From Bacteroidales bacterium (GTDB taxonomy: Bacteria > Bacteroidota > Bacteroidia > Bacteroidales > VadinHA17), in contig JARGFQ010000004.1 in the NCBI GenBank assembly GCA_029210565.1, positions 62,001 to 126,000 of the forward strand: DNA of 64,000 bases, in the 5' to 3' direction. Below, piece by piece: positions 1-8,519 of this stretch (position 1 is its first letter; each line of letters opens with the position of its first letter). The position numbers were made by a program, and so were the translations under genes. Below the pieces are notes generated by a model that searched no databases, had not been told where the DNA came from, and was given only the letters and a program-made list of their open reading frames with translations.

Positions 1-440
1 ACGTTAGCCTTCATGACTTCGTACTGGGCTTTGGTCTGGTCATAGGTCTGCTCTTTTACGCTTCCCACCTTCAGGAGAGTGTCGAGGCGCGCCAGGTCCT
101 TCTCAAGATTGGCAAGCTGTATCTTATTGGCATAATACTGTGTGCGGTCCATCAGGAAGAGCTGCTGTCCCTTCTTTACCCTGTCACCGACTTCAACGTA
201 GATCTTGTCTACCCTGCCGGGTGTCGAGGGAGCCAGATTGACCTCCTCATAGGCCTGGATAGTGCCTGTGTAGTCTACTGTGCGGGCTATGGTTGTCTTT
301 GCGGCAGGCATGACCCTGACCGGTATTGCTGCTGCCACGCTGTCTGCTTCGGCCTGGCCGGCGGCAGGCTTGCCCTGCCGGTTGCACGATGCCATGATCA
401 TGGCACCGGCAAGGATTATTGGAATAATGTTTCGGTTCAT
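1..440 (-). CDS. RND efflux periplasmic adaptor (HlyD/MFP family), C-terminus outside window
   Basis: Membrane fusion protein that would link an inner-membrane RND pump to a TolC channel. I translated the minus strand from an ATG at 438-440. It begins with a lipoprotein-type signal (MNRNIIPIILAGAMIMASC, lipobox Cys 19), followed by a typical adaptor N-terminus with the barrel-sandwich signature around VDYTGTIQAYEEVNLAP and VGDRVKKGQQLFLMD. The reading frame runs off the window at base 1, so only about 146 residues are visible. It lies 28 bases downstream of the TolC-family gene on the same strand, and the pump gene is expected just beyond the window. Substrate cannot be told. Confidence 0.88.
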   Translation of the reverse strand, partial: MNRNIIPIILAGAMIMASCNRQGKPAAGQAEADSVAAAIPVRVMPAAKTTIARTVDYTGTIQAYEEVNLAPSTPGRVDKIYVEVGDRVKKGQQLFLMDRTQYYANKIQLANLEKDLARLDTLLKVGSVKEQTYDQTKAQYEVMKAN

Positions 441-468
441 TGTATGATGTTGTTGTGTTGGTTACTTG

Positions 469-1806
469 CTAAAGGTTATTCATCAGCTTGTTGAAAGCTA
501 CTTTGGTCTGCAGGAGGTTCATAAGGGCAGAGAGATAGTTGTTCTGTGCCGTCAGATAATTATTATTCGCCTGGGTAAGGTCAAGGCTCGAGGCCATCCC
601 CTGGTTGTATTTGTTCTCGAAGCTCTTGAGGACGCGTGTTGCAATCTCTATGTTCTCCTTTTGCAGCCTGTACTGTTCCCAGGCGCTCTGAAGGTTAAAA
701 CGAAGCTCCTTCTCCTGCATCAGAAGCTGGTCGGTCACCATCGCCCTGGTGTTGTGGGCCTTCTCAAGGTTAATCTTCGCCTTGCTAATCTTTGCATACC
801 GCTCACCGCTGCCAAAGATGGGAACTGTGAGCTGAAAACCGAGGACCGAGTTGGGGAACCACTGAAGGTCATTGAGCTCGTCACCCTGGCCGCCCTTGTT
901 ATAGTATATCGATCCGGCCAGTGAGGGCAAAACGGCAGCTTTGGCGCCGGTGAGTGAGAGCTCAGACATCCTGACCTGACCCTCAATAAGCTTATAGTCA
1001 ATATTATCCTCGATGGAGAAATCCTGCCCAAGCAACTGCTCGACATTTATCTCTTCGACGACGCTGTCAAGCGTCTCCGTGAGATTCACCTCCGTCTCCC
1101 TGGGAACACCCAGCATGAACCGCATGAGATTGTAGTTGACCTCAAGGGCACGCTGCATTGATGCCTTCGTATTGATCAGGGTGGAAACGGTGGACTGCAT
1201 CTGATCCACATCTGTTGCCTCGGCCATACCCACGCTGTACATGGCTTTTGTGGAGGCCAGTATCTCATTGAGATTTTCAAGGTTGGCTTCAATCACCTTC
1301 AGGGTCTCCTGCGAGACCAGGATCAGGTAATATACTTTCATGACGCTTTCACTGGTGTTGACCTCGGTCTGCTCCACCCCTTTTTCAGCAAGGTCGGTTG
1401 CCAGCTTTGCGGTTTTCATCCCGATGATCCAGGGAGCATTGAAGATGGCCGTTGAGGCTGTCACCCCGAATGAGGCGTTATACTGGGATCCGAATGTGAC
1501 CGGCACCTTTTCCCCGGGCATGCCGATGATCTCTCCGGGAAGGAGCGTAGTCATCAGCTTCAGGTTGTCATTGAGGCCGACACTGCCGCTGACGGAGGGC
1601 AGTCCTGCTGAGAAAGCCTCCAGGTAACTTTTATCAGATGCCAGCAGGTCATACCGTGCCGACACCACACTGCGGTTATGGTCAAGGGCATAATCCACCG
1701 CCTGACCTACTGTAAGCGAGAGGGATGCCGGCACCTCCTGGGCAGTAATGCTGCCGGTAGCGGCCAGTATTATCAGGCAAACAGTTGGAATTGTTTTTCT
1801 TTTCAT
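469..1806 (-). CDS. TolC-family outer membrane efflux protein
   Basis: Outer membrane channel of a tripartite efflux system. The 445-residue protein has a cleavable signal peptide (about residues 1-22, ending at ITAQ) and two long helical repeats typical of the OEP domain; a second-repeat feature is the stretch FQLTVPIFGSGERYAKISKAK near residue 330. Length matches the family. It sits between the TetR-type regulator upstream and the adaptor downstream, all on the minus strand, so the three probably form one regulated efflux operon. The exported compound is unknown. Confidence 0.92.
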   Translation of the reverse strand: MKRKTIPTVCLIILAATGSITAQEVPASLSLTVGQAVDYALDHNRSVVSARYDLLASDKSYLEAFSAGLPSVSGSVGLNDNLKLMTTLLPGEIIGMPGEKVPVTFGSQYNASFGVTASTAIFNAPWIIGMKTAKLATDLAEKGVEQTEVNTSESVMKVYYLILVSQETLKVIEANLENLNEILASTKAMYSVGMAEATDVDQMQSTVSTLINTKASMQRALEVNYNLMRFMLGVPRETEVNLTETLDSVVEEINVEQLLGQDFSIEDNIDYKLIEGQVRMSELSLTGAKAAVLPSLAGSIYYNKGGQGDELNDLQWFPNSVLGFQLTVPIFGSGERYAKISKAKINLEKAHNTRAMVTDQLLMQEKELRFNLQSAWEQYRLQKENIEIATRVLKSFENKYNQGMASSLDLTQANNNYLTAQNNYLSALMNLLQTKVAFNKLMNNL

Positions 1807-1928
1807 TCGTTTATTGATTATTTATTGTTGGTCAAATAGAACTTGAATGAGGTTTTTAACCAGATGGCTCTATCTGTTCTGCTCAAGCAGGTTGCATATT
1901 ACTCCGTTTAACTTTTCAACTTTTTTCA

Positions 1929-2546
1929 TCATATCTCGTGTTCCATGGAATCAATAAGCCCGATGCCCCTGGCCGTTGAGATGCCGCGGAGGAAATTCAG
2001 GATGATGTTCCGTATCAGGTCGCGCTGCAGGAACTTCTCCGGGGGAAAGAGATTCTCATCAATGATCATGGAGACAATGGCACTGAACGCACGACTCAGT
2101 ATCTCCAGGTTAAGGTTGTCCCTGAATACTGACTGCCTTACACCTGCCTCAAGTATCTTCATAGATGCCTCATGATCGGGATTTTCACATTTTTCCTTAA
2201 GCCTCCTGAGAACTTTACTGTGATACTTCCTCAGATCAGAACCTATCAGGGGATTCATCATGGCAGCGTGATCCGTGCCGGTCCGTATCATGGCAAAAAT
2301 GGCCGATATGACATCGGGCGACGAATCGAGGATTGTATCGGTTTTCTCTCTTCTTTTCCCGATCATTGAATCCATGACTGCAAAGAGAAGCTCGTCCTTG
2401 TCGCGGAACCGTTCGTAGATGGTCCTCTTTGACATACCCAGGTGGCTGGCTATCATATCCATGGTCACAGCCCTGATGCCAAACTGGCGGAACAGTTCTG
2501 CCGCACCTGTGATTATTCTTAAATCATATTCTTCTGTCTGATTCAT
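1929..2546 (-). CDS. TetR/AcrR-family transcriptional regulator
   Basis: DNA-binding repressor, probably of the tolC-hlyD efflux operon that follows it 122 bases downstream. The N-terminal helix-turn-helix is clear (AAELFRQFGIRAVTMDMIA then LGMSKRTIYERFRDKDELL), followed by a divergent ligand-binding helical domain. I prefer the ATG at 2546 (MNQTEEYD), which puts 11 residues before helix 1 as usual; an in-frame ATG at 2570 would add eight residues. No strong Shine-Dalgarno separates the two. The cognate ligand is not predictable. Confidence 0.88.
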   Translation of the reverse strand: MNQTEEYDLRIITGAAELFRQFGIRAVTMDMIASHLGMSKRTIYERFRDKDELLFAVMDSMIGKRREKTDTILDSSPDVISAIFAMIRTGTDHAAMMNPLIGSDLRKYHSKVLRRLKEKCENPDHEASMKILEAGVRQSVFRDNLNLEILSRAFSAIVSMIIDENLFPPEKFLQRDLIRNIILNFLRGISTARGIGLIDSMEHEI

Positions 2547-2577
2547 TTGCTTACCGGAAATCGGCTGCAATAATCAG

Positions 2578-2603
2578 AAAACTTTTCCAGTTTTACAAGT
2601 TTT
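2578..2603. promoter_or_regulatory. Inverted repeat upstream of the TetR gene, candidate operator
   Basis: AAAACTT at 2578-2584 and AAGTTTT at 2597-2603 form a perfect 7-base inverted repeat with a 12-base spacer, 32 bases before the chosen tetR start. TetR-type repressors often autoregulate through such palindromes. The sequence is AT-rich, so chance is a real possibility; no second copy was found in front of the tolC gene. Confidence 0.3.
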
Positions 2604-2663
2604 TTCCGTCAAATAAATGTTAAATATCTGCAAGGTGCGGAAAAATGCCGGTGAATGGCTGGT

Positions 2664-2765
2664 TCAGTCCACAGTCTACAGCCTACAGTCTGCAGTCAAA
2701 TTACCGACTGCCGACTGCCGACTGAGGACTGCCGACTGAAACTGCCGACTGCCGACTGATGACTG
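2664..2765. repeat. Short tandem repeat array, CAGTC then CCGACTG units
   Basis: From 2664 there are four CAGTC units spaced irregularly, then from about 2704 a run of CCGACTG units (six copies) mixed with the variants AGGACTG, AAACTG and ATGACTG. The array ends right at the stop codon of the type IX cargo gene. A shorter cousin (TACTGCCGACTGCC) lies at about 15717-15730 beside the pnuC gene. It holds no gene and looks like a dispersed low-complexity intergenic element. Confidence 0.8.
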
Positions 2766-2770
2766 GAATA

Positions 2771-3985
2771 CTACCGGAAGAGATAAACCGTGCCCCGGTA
2801 CTCCCTGCCCTCGTACTCCACCTCATCATATCCGACGGCCCTGATGATGTAGAAGTAGGCGCCGGGTGTGGCGCGGCGATCGGAGTTGTTGATCCTGCCG
2901 TCCCATCCCTGCCAGTCGCGAAGATCCTCGCCATCGCCGCGGTAATGACAGACCCTGTGTCCGCTCTTGGCGAACACCTGCAGGTCGAGGAACTTCAATG
3001 ACTTCTTGTCGGGGATGAAGTAGTCGTTGATGCCGTCGTCATTCGGGGTGAATACGTTGGGTATCTGCAATGATGAGGGAAGGACCTTGATCTCCACGAT
3101 GGCCGAGTCACTGCAGGTGAACTCACTCTCTATGATCAGCGTGGCCTTGTATTCCCCGGGGATATAGTATGTGTGGGTTCCGGGATCAGCGAGGTTTGAG
3201 ACGGAGTCGTCGCCATACTTCCATAGATAGTTGTATCCCCTGACCGAGTTGTCCGTGAAAGTGATCTCCAGGGGAGCCTCGCCCTCTGCCGGTTCGGCAG
3301 TGAAGTCAGCCTTTACATGGATCGACTCATAGTCGAACCACGATGAGGCCGAACATCCGAAGCTGTCGGTGACTTCGAGCATATATCTCACATCCTCCAG
3401 CGGCGGCGAGAAGGTTATGGGATCAATCTCCAGAGCAGGGTAGGGTATCGCTGATGACGGTGTTGACGACCAGAGGTGCCTCACCCCATTGGGAAGAGAA
3501 CGCGATGCGCCAGTGGAGGGGTCATAATAGGTGAACTGATCTACTGCGGCGGTACCGTCCAGTGCCACATAGTCGCACGTAAACACCAGCAATTCAGCCA
3601 GTGCCACAGGTTTGTCGATGCTGACCCAGGCATAGAGCTGGGTGGAGTACCCGCCTCCGTCGGTAATGCTGACACGGTAGCCTCCCTCGGTAAGGCCGGA
3701 GGCCGTCGATGTTGTACCCGTCTCCGTCTTCACCGGTATGGAAAAGCCACCCCCTGCCTGGTCATACCCTGTCCAGACAAATGTGAAGGGTGCAGTACCA
3801 CCTGGACTGGCTGCAATGAGCGTGCCTGTAGTGGCCCCGTCGGAGTCGCAGAATATGAATACCGGGTCATGCCGGGCTGTGACCGGATAGTCGGTCATGC
3901 GCACGGTCCGGCTTTCAGGGGCAGTGATCTGCGCCTGCAGTGCAAGCGGTAACATTATGATTATGAGGACCAGGTACCTTGACAC
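2771..3985 (-). CDS. Secreted protein with PKD domain and type IX sorting (CHU_C-like) C-terminus
   Basis: A 404-residue exported protein. A signal peptide covers about residues 1-19 (ends at LALQAQ). Residues about 230-300 look like a PKD fold (DFTAEPAEGEAPLEITFTD, then YLWKYGDD). The last roughly 95 residues begin IPNVFTPNDDGINDYFIP and end in a gliding-motility-associated C-terminal domain, the type B signal for the type IX secretion system. It therefore is likely exported through the outer membrane; what the middle binds is unknown. The start codon is GTG at 3983-3985; a -7-like box TAGGTTTG lies on the same strand at 4028-4021. No secretion-system gene is in the window. Confidence 0.88.
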   Translation of the reverse strand: MSRYLVLIIIMLPLALQAQITAPESRTVRMTDYPVTARHDPVFIFCDSDGATTGTLIAASPGGTAPFTFVWTGYDQAGGGFSIPVKTETGTTSTASGLTEGGYRVSITDGGGYSTQLYAWVSIDKPVALAELLVFTCDYVALDGTAAVDQFTYYDPSTGASRSLPNGVRHLWSSTPSSAIPYPALEIDPITFSPPLEDVRYMLEVTDSFGCSASSWFDYESIHVKADFTAEPAEGEAPLEITFTDNSVRGYNYLWKYGDDSVSNLADPGTHTYYIPGEYKATLIIESEFTCSDSAIVEIKVLPSSLQIPNVFTPNDDGINDYFIPDKKSLKFLDLQVFAKSGHRVCHYRGDGEDLRDWQGWDGRINNSDRRATPGAYFYIIRAVGYDEVEYEGREYRGTVYLFR

Positions 3986-4075
3986 ACCTTCTAAACGGAT
4001 AAACGGGTGAAAATGATATGCAAACCTAATAAAAAAATGCCGTTCTTTGGGGCAATAATTTCTGCATTCTCATTG

Positions 4076-6505
4076 ATGTTTCGCGACTACCTCAAAGAGC
4101 TTAACGAGGCACAGCAGTCCGCCGTTGTCAACACTGAAGGACCGGCAATGGTTATTGCCGGTGCCGGATCGGGCAAGACCAGGGTGCTGACCTACCGTGT
4201 GGCATACCTGATACAGAAGGGTGTACCCGCCCACCGGATCCTGGCACTGACCTTTACCAACAAGGCGGCAGGGGAGATGAAGGCGCGCATTAGCACTATC
4301 GTGGGGGCAGACACTGCGCGGAGCCTCTGGATGGGTACCTTTCACTCTATATTTGCACGGTTTCTGAGACATGACGGCCACTACCTGGGCTACAAAAGCA
4401 ACTTCACCATCTATGACCAGGATAACACCCGCAGCCTGATACGCACCATCATCAGGGAGATGGGGCTCGACGATTCTCTGTACAAGCCTGCCTCCGTTGC
4501 CGCGCGCATCTCGCATGCCAAGAACAACCTCATAACGGCACAGCAGTACGGATCCATAGCGCAGATCACCGAGGCCGACAAAGCCTCGAGGGTGCCTGAG
4601 GTGACCACTATCTACAGGCATTATGCGGCAAGGTGTTTCAAGGCCAATGCCATGGATTTTGATGATCTGCTGATGAACATCAACATCCTGTTCCGCGATT
4701 TTCCCGCTGTGCTCGAAGAATACCGCAACCGGTTTGACTACATCCTTGTCGACGAGTACCAGGATACCAACTATGCCCAGTACATCATCGTTCACAGGCT
4801 CTCCGAGAAGCACAGGAACCTGTGTGTTGTGGGTGATGATGCGCAGAGCATCTATTCGTTCCGCGGCGCCCGCATTGAGAATATTCTCAACTTCAGGAAT
4901 GATTACCCCGACTACCACCTCTTCAAGCTTGAGCAGAACTACCGCTCCACGCGCAACATCGTCAACGCGGCCAACAGCATTATAGAGAAGAACACCGGTC
5001 AGATAAAGAAGACCATTTTTTCGAAGAACGATGAGGGTGAGAAGATCAGGGTGGTGCAGACTACCATCGACAGTGAAGAGGGTATCGTCACCGCCTCTGA
5101 CATTCTTGACACACGCATGCGTGAACGGCTTGACTGGAAGGACTTTGCCATCCTCTACCGCACCAACGCCCAGTCGCGCATCTTTGAGGAGATGCTGCGC
5201 AAGCGCAACATACCCTATAAGATATACGGCGGAAAGTCGTTCTACGAACGCAAGGAGATACGCGACCTGATAGCCTACCTGCGGGTGATCGTCAATCCTG
5301 ACGACGAGGAGGCACTCAGGCGCATTATCAACTACCCGAAGAGAGGCATAGGCAACACCACGGTGCAGAAGCTCATGGAACTCGCCCGCAGCATAGACCG
5401 CAGCATATGGGAGATCATCTCCTCACCGGAGATGAGCAATGCTTACCTCACTCCTGCCCTGCGGTCAAAGGTGAACCTCTTCACCGGTCTGATGCTGCCC
5501 GCAATGGCGACAGCCACGACAGCCACAGCCTGGGATGTGGCAAGCAGGATGGCATCGGCCAGCGGCATCATCAGTGACCTGAAGCATGGGCAGGTGCCGG
5601 AGGAGATAGACAGGCTGGAGAACCTGCAGGAGCTGCTTAACGGTATCAAGGAGTTTACCGAGGCGGCCCTCACCAACGGTGATCCTGCCGACATTGCCAC
5701 ATGGCTGCAGTCGGTGGCACTGCTGACCGACCAGGACCTGGAGAAGCCGGAAGACAGGAACAAGGTGACACTGATGACGATACACTCGGCCAAAGGGCTG
5801 GAGTTCAAGTATGTATATATTGTTGGCCTTGAGGAGAACCTCTTTCCTTCGAACATGAACCTTTATAACCCGCGTGAGCTGGAGGAGGAGCGCAGGCTCT
5901 TCTATGTGGCCCTGACCAGGGCCTGTCGGCGCGTAACGCTGAGCTATGCCCTGAACAGGTACAGGTGGGGTTCGCTGGAGAGCAGCTCACCGAGCCGCTT
6001 CATCGGTGAGATCGAGAGTGAATATCTCTGGTATCCCCAAACCGGAGGAATGCCTTTTGGCCGTCGCCCGACTGCTGACAGCCGTTCGTCCGACGACAGC
6101 AGGGAAGTATTTATGCCGACCACTACCAAAAGGAAGATAATCAGGTTCAGGGATGCCACCGGCGGGGTTGCGGGCGGGGCATCACACGGAGCGGATGGCG
6201 GGGCTGCCGGCAACAAGGCCGGCGGTGCCGGTGGAAGCAGGTCCGGCAGCTATTCAGGCGGGCCATCCGGCAGTGCTCACGGCGGTGCGGCCGGGGGAGT
6301 CTCAGGCGGTGCAAATGGCGGGTCACTGCCGGCTGACATCACTGCCGGGCTGAAGCCGGGCGACAGGGTGAGGCACGAACGGTTCGGGGAAGGTGAGGTG
6401 ATCTCCGTTGACGGAGAGCCGCCCAACACCACGGCCGTCATTGAGTTCTCAGGTGCCGGCACCAAGAAGCTCCTGCTGCGGTTTGCGAAGCTGACGAGGA
6501 TCTGA
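4076..6505 (+). CDS. pcrA: UvrD/PcrA-type superfamily 1 DNA helicase
   Basis: ATP-dependent 3'-5' DNA helicase of repair and replication restart. Walker A is AGAGSGKT (about residues 28-35 from the start chosen here), the Walker B region is VDEYQDTN, and the motif QNYRS and the late motif TIHSAKGLEFKYV are present. The extreme C-terminus (GDRVRHERFGEGEVISVDG to the end) is the Tudor-like domain of PcrA. Between the helicase core and that domain is a glycine/serine/alanine-rich linker of about 60 residues, which is unusual. An in-frame GTG at 4007 and ATG at 4037 would add 23 or 13 residues, but MFRDYLKELNEAQ at 4076 matches the family start. Stands alone on the plus strand. Confidence 0.93.
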   Translation: MFRDYLKELNEAQQSAVVNTEGPAMVIAGAGSGKTRVLTYRVAYLIQKGVPAHRILALTFTNKAAGEMKARISTIVGADTARSLWMGTFHSIFARFLRHDGHYLGYKSNFTIYDQDNTRSLIRTIIREMGLDDSLYKPASVAARISHAKNNLITAQQYGSIAQITEADKASRVPEVTTIYRHYAARCFKANAMDFDDLLMNINILFRDFPAVLEEYRNRFDYILVDEYQDTNYAQYIIVHRLSEKHRNLCVVGDDAQSIYSFRGARIENILNFRNDYPDYHLFKLEQNYRSTRNIVNAANSIIEKNTGQIKKTIFSKNDEGEKIRVVQTTIDSEEGIVTASDILDTRMRERLDWKDFAILYRTNAQSRIFEEMLRKRNIPYKIYGGKSFYERKEIRDLIAYLRVIVNPDDEEALRRIINYPKRGIGNTTVQKLMELARSIDRSIWEIISSPEMSNAYLTPALRSKVNLFTGLMLPAMATATTATAWDVASRMASASGIISDLKHGQVPEEIDRLENLQELLNGIKEFTEAALTNGDPADIATWLQSVALLTDQDLEKPEDRNKVTLMTIHSAKGLEFKYVYIVGLEENLFPSNMNLYNPRELEEERRLFYVALTRACRRVTLSYALNRYRWGSLESSSPSRFIGEIESEYLWYPQTGGMPFGRRPTADSRSSDDSREVFMPTTTKRKIIRFRDATGGVAGGASHGADGGAAGNKAGGAGGSRSGSYSGGPSGSAHGGAAGGVSGGANGGSLPADITAGLKPGDRVRHERFGEGEVISVDGEPPNTTAVIEFSGAGTKKLLLRFAKLTRI

Positions 6506-6662
6506 CCTGAATAGGTTAAAATATCAAGGCACCCCGGCAGAGCTGAAATATATCTTATGTGCCGATGTTCGCAATCAGATAGCCCTGGCTGAGCTAAAAT
6601 ATCTATTTGACTTCCGGATCTCCACAAACAGGCATCCCGACAGGACAGCCTGCAATACCCGG

Positions 6663-7556
6663 CTATTTATTCCTCTGCGACCGCTTGCCCATATCCATCT
6701 GGATCATTGAGATGCCTGCCAGGGATATTGAGTGTGTGGCGTTAAGATCTACCTTCGTAACCTCAGATCTGCTTACAAGGTTGCCCTTTTCGTATGTCTC
6801 GGAGGCCATCATTACTCCCTTTATGGTGTTGCCGCCATAGTTACGGGGCATCCCCTTCTGGCTTCCAAGCAACTTCATATCTCCTGATAGTTTCAGGTCG
6901 TCCGTGGCCCATACTGTCGTCTTCATTTTGCCATTATCCTCAGTTACCTCATACTCATCGCAGCGGTAACCGCAGATTGTTTTGATGCCTCCGGTCTTGC
7001 GGACTGTCACATCGCTCTCCGCTCCGGCATCAGGGTCATAGGTTTCTGCAGTCAGAGAATCCGGAATGGTCATGATCATGCCCGTCTTTCCCCCCTGAAC
7101 ATCAGCAACCGTGATCATCACCCTGTTTTTCGAGTCCACTATCACCGATGCCCTTAATGACTGCCCCTCATCATCCGTAATGGTCTTGCTCTCCATTCCG
7201 ATATTCCCCTTTTCGGCATTCATCCAGATATCAGCATCTATGACGCCTTCAGGCTTGCCATTGTCATATATCTCCGTCTTCATTGCCATCATTCCCCTGA
7301 AATCATAGTTCTCCTCGTAGGTGGCCGTGACCTTTCCTATTCCCAGTTTTGAGAGGTCAAACGCTCTTCCCTGCTGCTCCTCCCCCTCAGTTTCCTGACC
7401 GGCTGCTTCCGCAGCCTCTTCAGTGACCTCCTTCTCAAGAGCCTTGCTTACTGTCTCCTCAAGTTTCTTCTTCAGTTTGCTTCCAAGCTGAGCCTCGGCA
7501 TTGAGCGGCAGCAGGAAAGCTGCTGCCAGGAAAAGAATAAACCCTTTTGTCTTCAT
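6663..7556 (-). CDS. DUF4412 domain protein, exported
   Basis: A 297-residue protein with a signal peptide (about residues 1-22, ending LNAEAQ), a Lys/Glu-rich helical segment (residues about 25-65), and then a beta-rich domain that resembles DUF4412. The pattern is an ATYEENYDFRG start, repeated statements of a measured property (MAMKTEIYDNG), and a later CGYRCDEYEV motif with two cysteines. The family is found in Bacteroidota periplasm or outer membrane and its function is not known. It is monocistronic as far as can be seen, downstream of a hairpin terminator at 7632-7663. Confidence 0.75.
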   Translation of the reverse strand: MKTKGFILFLAAAFLLPLNAEAQLGSKLKKKLEETVSKALEKEVTEEAAEAAGQETEGEEQQGRAFDLSKLGIGKVTATYEENYDFRGMMAMKTEIYDNGKPEGVIDADIWMNAEKGNIGMESKTITDDEGQSLRASVIVDSKNRVMITVADVQGGKTGMIMTIPDSLTAETYDPDAGAESDVTVRKTGGIKTICGYRCDEYEVTEDNGKMKTTVWATDDLKLSGDMKLLGSQKGMPRNYGGNTIKGVMMASETYEKGNLVSRSEVTKVDLNATHSISLAGISMIQMDMGKRSQRNK

Positions 7557-7631
7557 GATCTCTGTTTTAAATTATCTGAAGATAAAATTACAAAAAAAAG
7601 GAGCCGCGAAAGTAAAATTGTCAATAAAGTT

Positions 7632-7663
7632 AAGAGGGCCGGCAACAACCTGCCGGCCCCCTT
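7632..7663 (-). terminator. Strong hairpin, probable terminator of the membrane-protein remnant
   Basis: GGGCCGGCA at 7636-7644 pairs perfectly with TGCCGGCCC at 7651-7659 around a six-base loop, and the stem can extend to 7632/7663 with one mismatch. It lies 48 bases beyond the stop of the minus-strand gene at 7712. The following minus-strand bases are only moderately T-rich (TTAACTTTATTG), so efficiency is uncertain. Confidence 0.6.
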
Positions 7664-7711
7664 CATAAAGAAGTTCAATGTTAATACTTACTGGTGCAAC
7701 TACTTTTTTTA

Positions 7712-7900
7712 CTAAGCTTCCGTATCATCTGCCGGTGTCTCATCAATGCTGACAGTCTCAATCTGGTACAGCCCCTTCTCAATGAGGACCGAATTGTACA
7801 GGGTGGCAAATGAGCTCTTGATCCACATGTCAGAGACCAGCGCCCCGACAACGAAGCAGATCAGTCCTGCGATGTAGATAAAGAAGGCTATCAGGCCCAT
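7712..7900 (-). CDS. C-terminal remnant of an integral membrane protein (DUF975-like), 5'-truncated
   Basis: Only 62 residues from the first ATG, with two hydrophobic helices and a Glu/Asp-rich tail (IDETPADDTEA). Read upstream of the ATG, the frame stays open to about 7987 and continues as AAEESWKLTRGHGWTVF before the ATG. That is the loop-plus-helix pattern (SW-x-LT-x-G-x-GW) typical of the last part of much longer DUF975-like membrane proteins. The upstream helices are absent because the sequence switches, near 7940-7955, into the coding sequence of the divergent LuxR-type gene. I infer a gene fragment rather than a real small protein. Confidence 0.5.
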   Translation of the reverse strand: MGLIAFFIYIAGLICFVVGALVSDMWIKSSFATLYNSVLIEKGLYQIETVSIDETPADDTEA

Positions 7901-7918
7901 GAGGAAAACGGTCCAGCC

Positions 7919-8425
7919 GTGCCCCCGGGTAAGCTTCCAGCTCTCCTCAGCGGCCTCACTTCGGCGTTCATGCTGATCGGAAGCAGGTCAGGCGAGGCGG
8001 CCGCTGCCGACCGCATCTCCCTGGCAGCCATTGTCACCGCGGGGGCCCTGTCACAGGCAGCCGTACTGCTGCTCCTGCCGCACTCGGCATGGATGGCTCT
8101 CATATTTGTCTTCCTGCTCTTCGCCGGCATGGCGCTGCTGCCGGTCTGGCTGACCTACAGGTCTGATCTGAAGGTATTTATAGATTATGCCAACGCTGAA
8201 ATGCCGCAAGGCATAGAGGACTTTTTCCTGAAACATGAGATATCACCGAGGGAGGCCGATATCATCAGGGAGATCTGCAACGGTCTGAGTAACCAGGAGA
8301 TAGCCGACAGGCTCTTCATCAGCCTGCAGACGGTAAAAGACCACACCTCACGCATCTATACAAAGACCAACGTCAGGAACAGGATGCAGCTGATGACGCT
8401 TGTACGTTCGGTTGAGGAGCGCTAA
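7919..8425 (+). CDS. LuxR-type regulator with membrane helices, probably 5'-truncated
   Basis: 168 residues from a GTG. Residues about 8-80 contain three hydrophobic segments separated by short loops; residues 105-168 are a clear LuxR/FixJ helix-turn-helix (ISPREADIIREICNGLSNQ, then SLQTVKDHTSRIYTK). Related regulators carry a longer membrane-spanning sensor of five to seven helices before the HTH. Here the sensor begins abruptly at GLTSAFMLIGS (about 7950), at the place where the opposite-strand membrane protein also loses its beginning. It may be non-functional or use an alternative start. No partner gene is adjacent. Confidence 0.6.
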   Translation: MPPGKLPALLSGLTSAFMLIGSRSGEAAAADRISLAAIVTAGALSQAAVLLLLPHSAWMALIFVFLLFAGMALLPVWLTYRSDLKVFIDYANAEMPQGIEDFFLKHEISPREADIIREICNGLSNQEIADRLFISLQTVKDHTSRIYTKTNVRNRMQLMTLVRSVEER

Positions 8426-8519
8426 CCCTGACCTGCTGTATGACCCCGGAAGGAGACTTCATACAGATGCTGCGGCAGGGCTTCAGAAAGAGATGACTGC
8501 AAACTTCTGCGGCAGAAAC

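Noticed and set aside
4070..4918. 282-residue minus-strand open frame opposite pcrA
   Set aside because: Antisense to conserved helicase motifs; no independent support.
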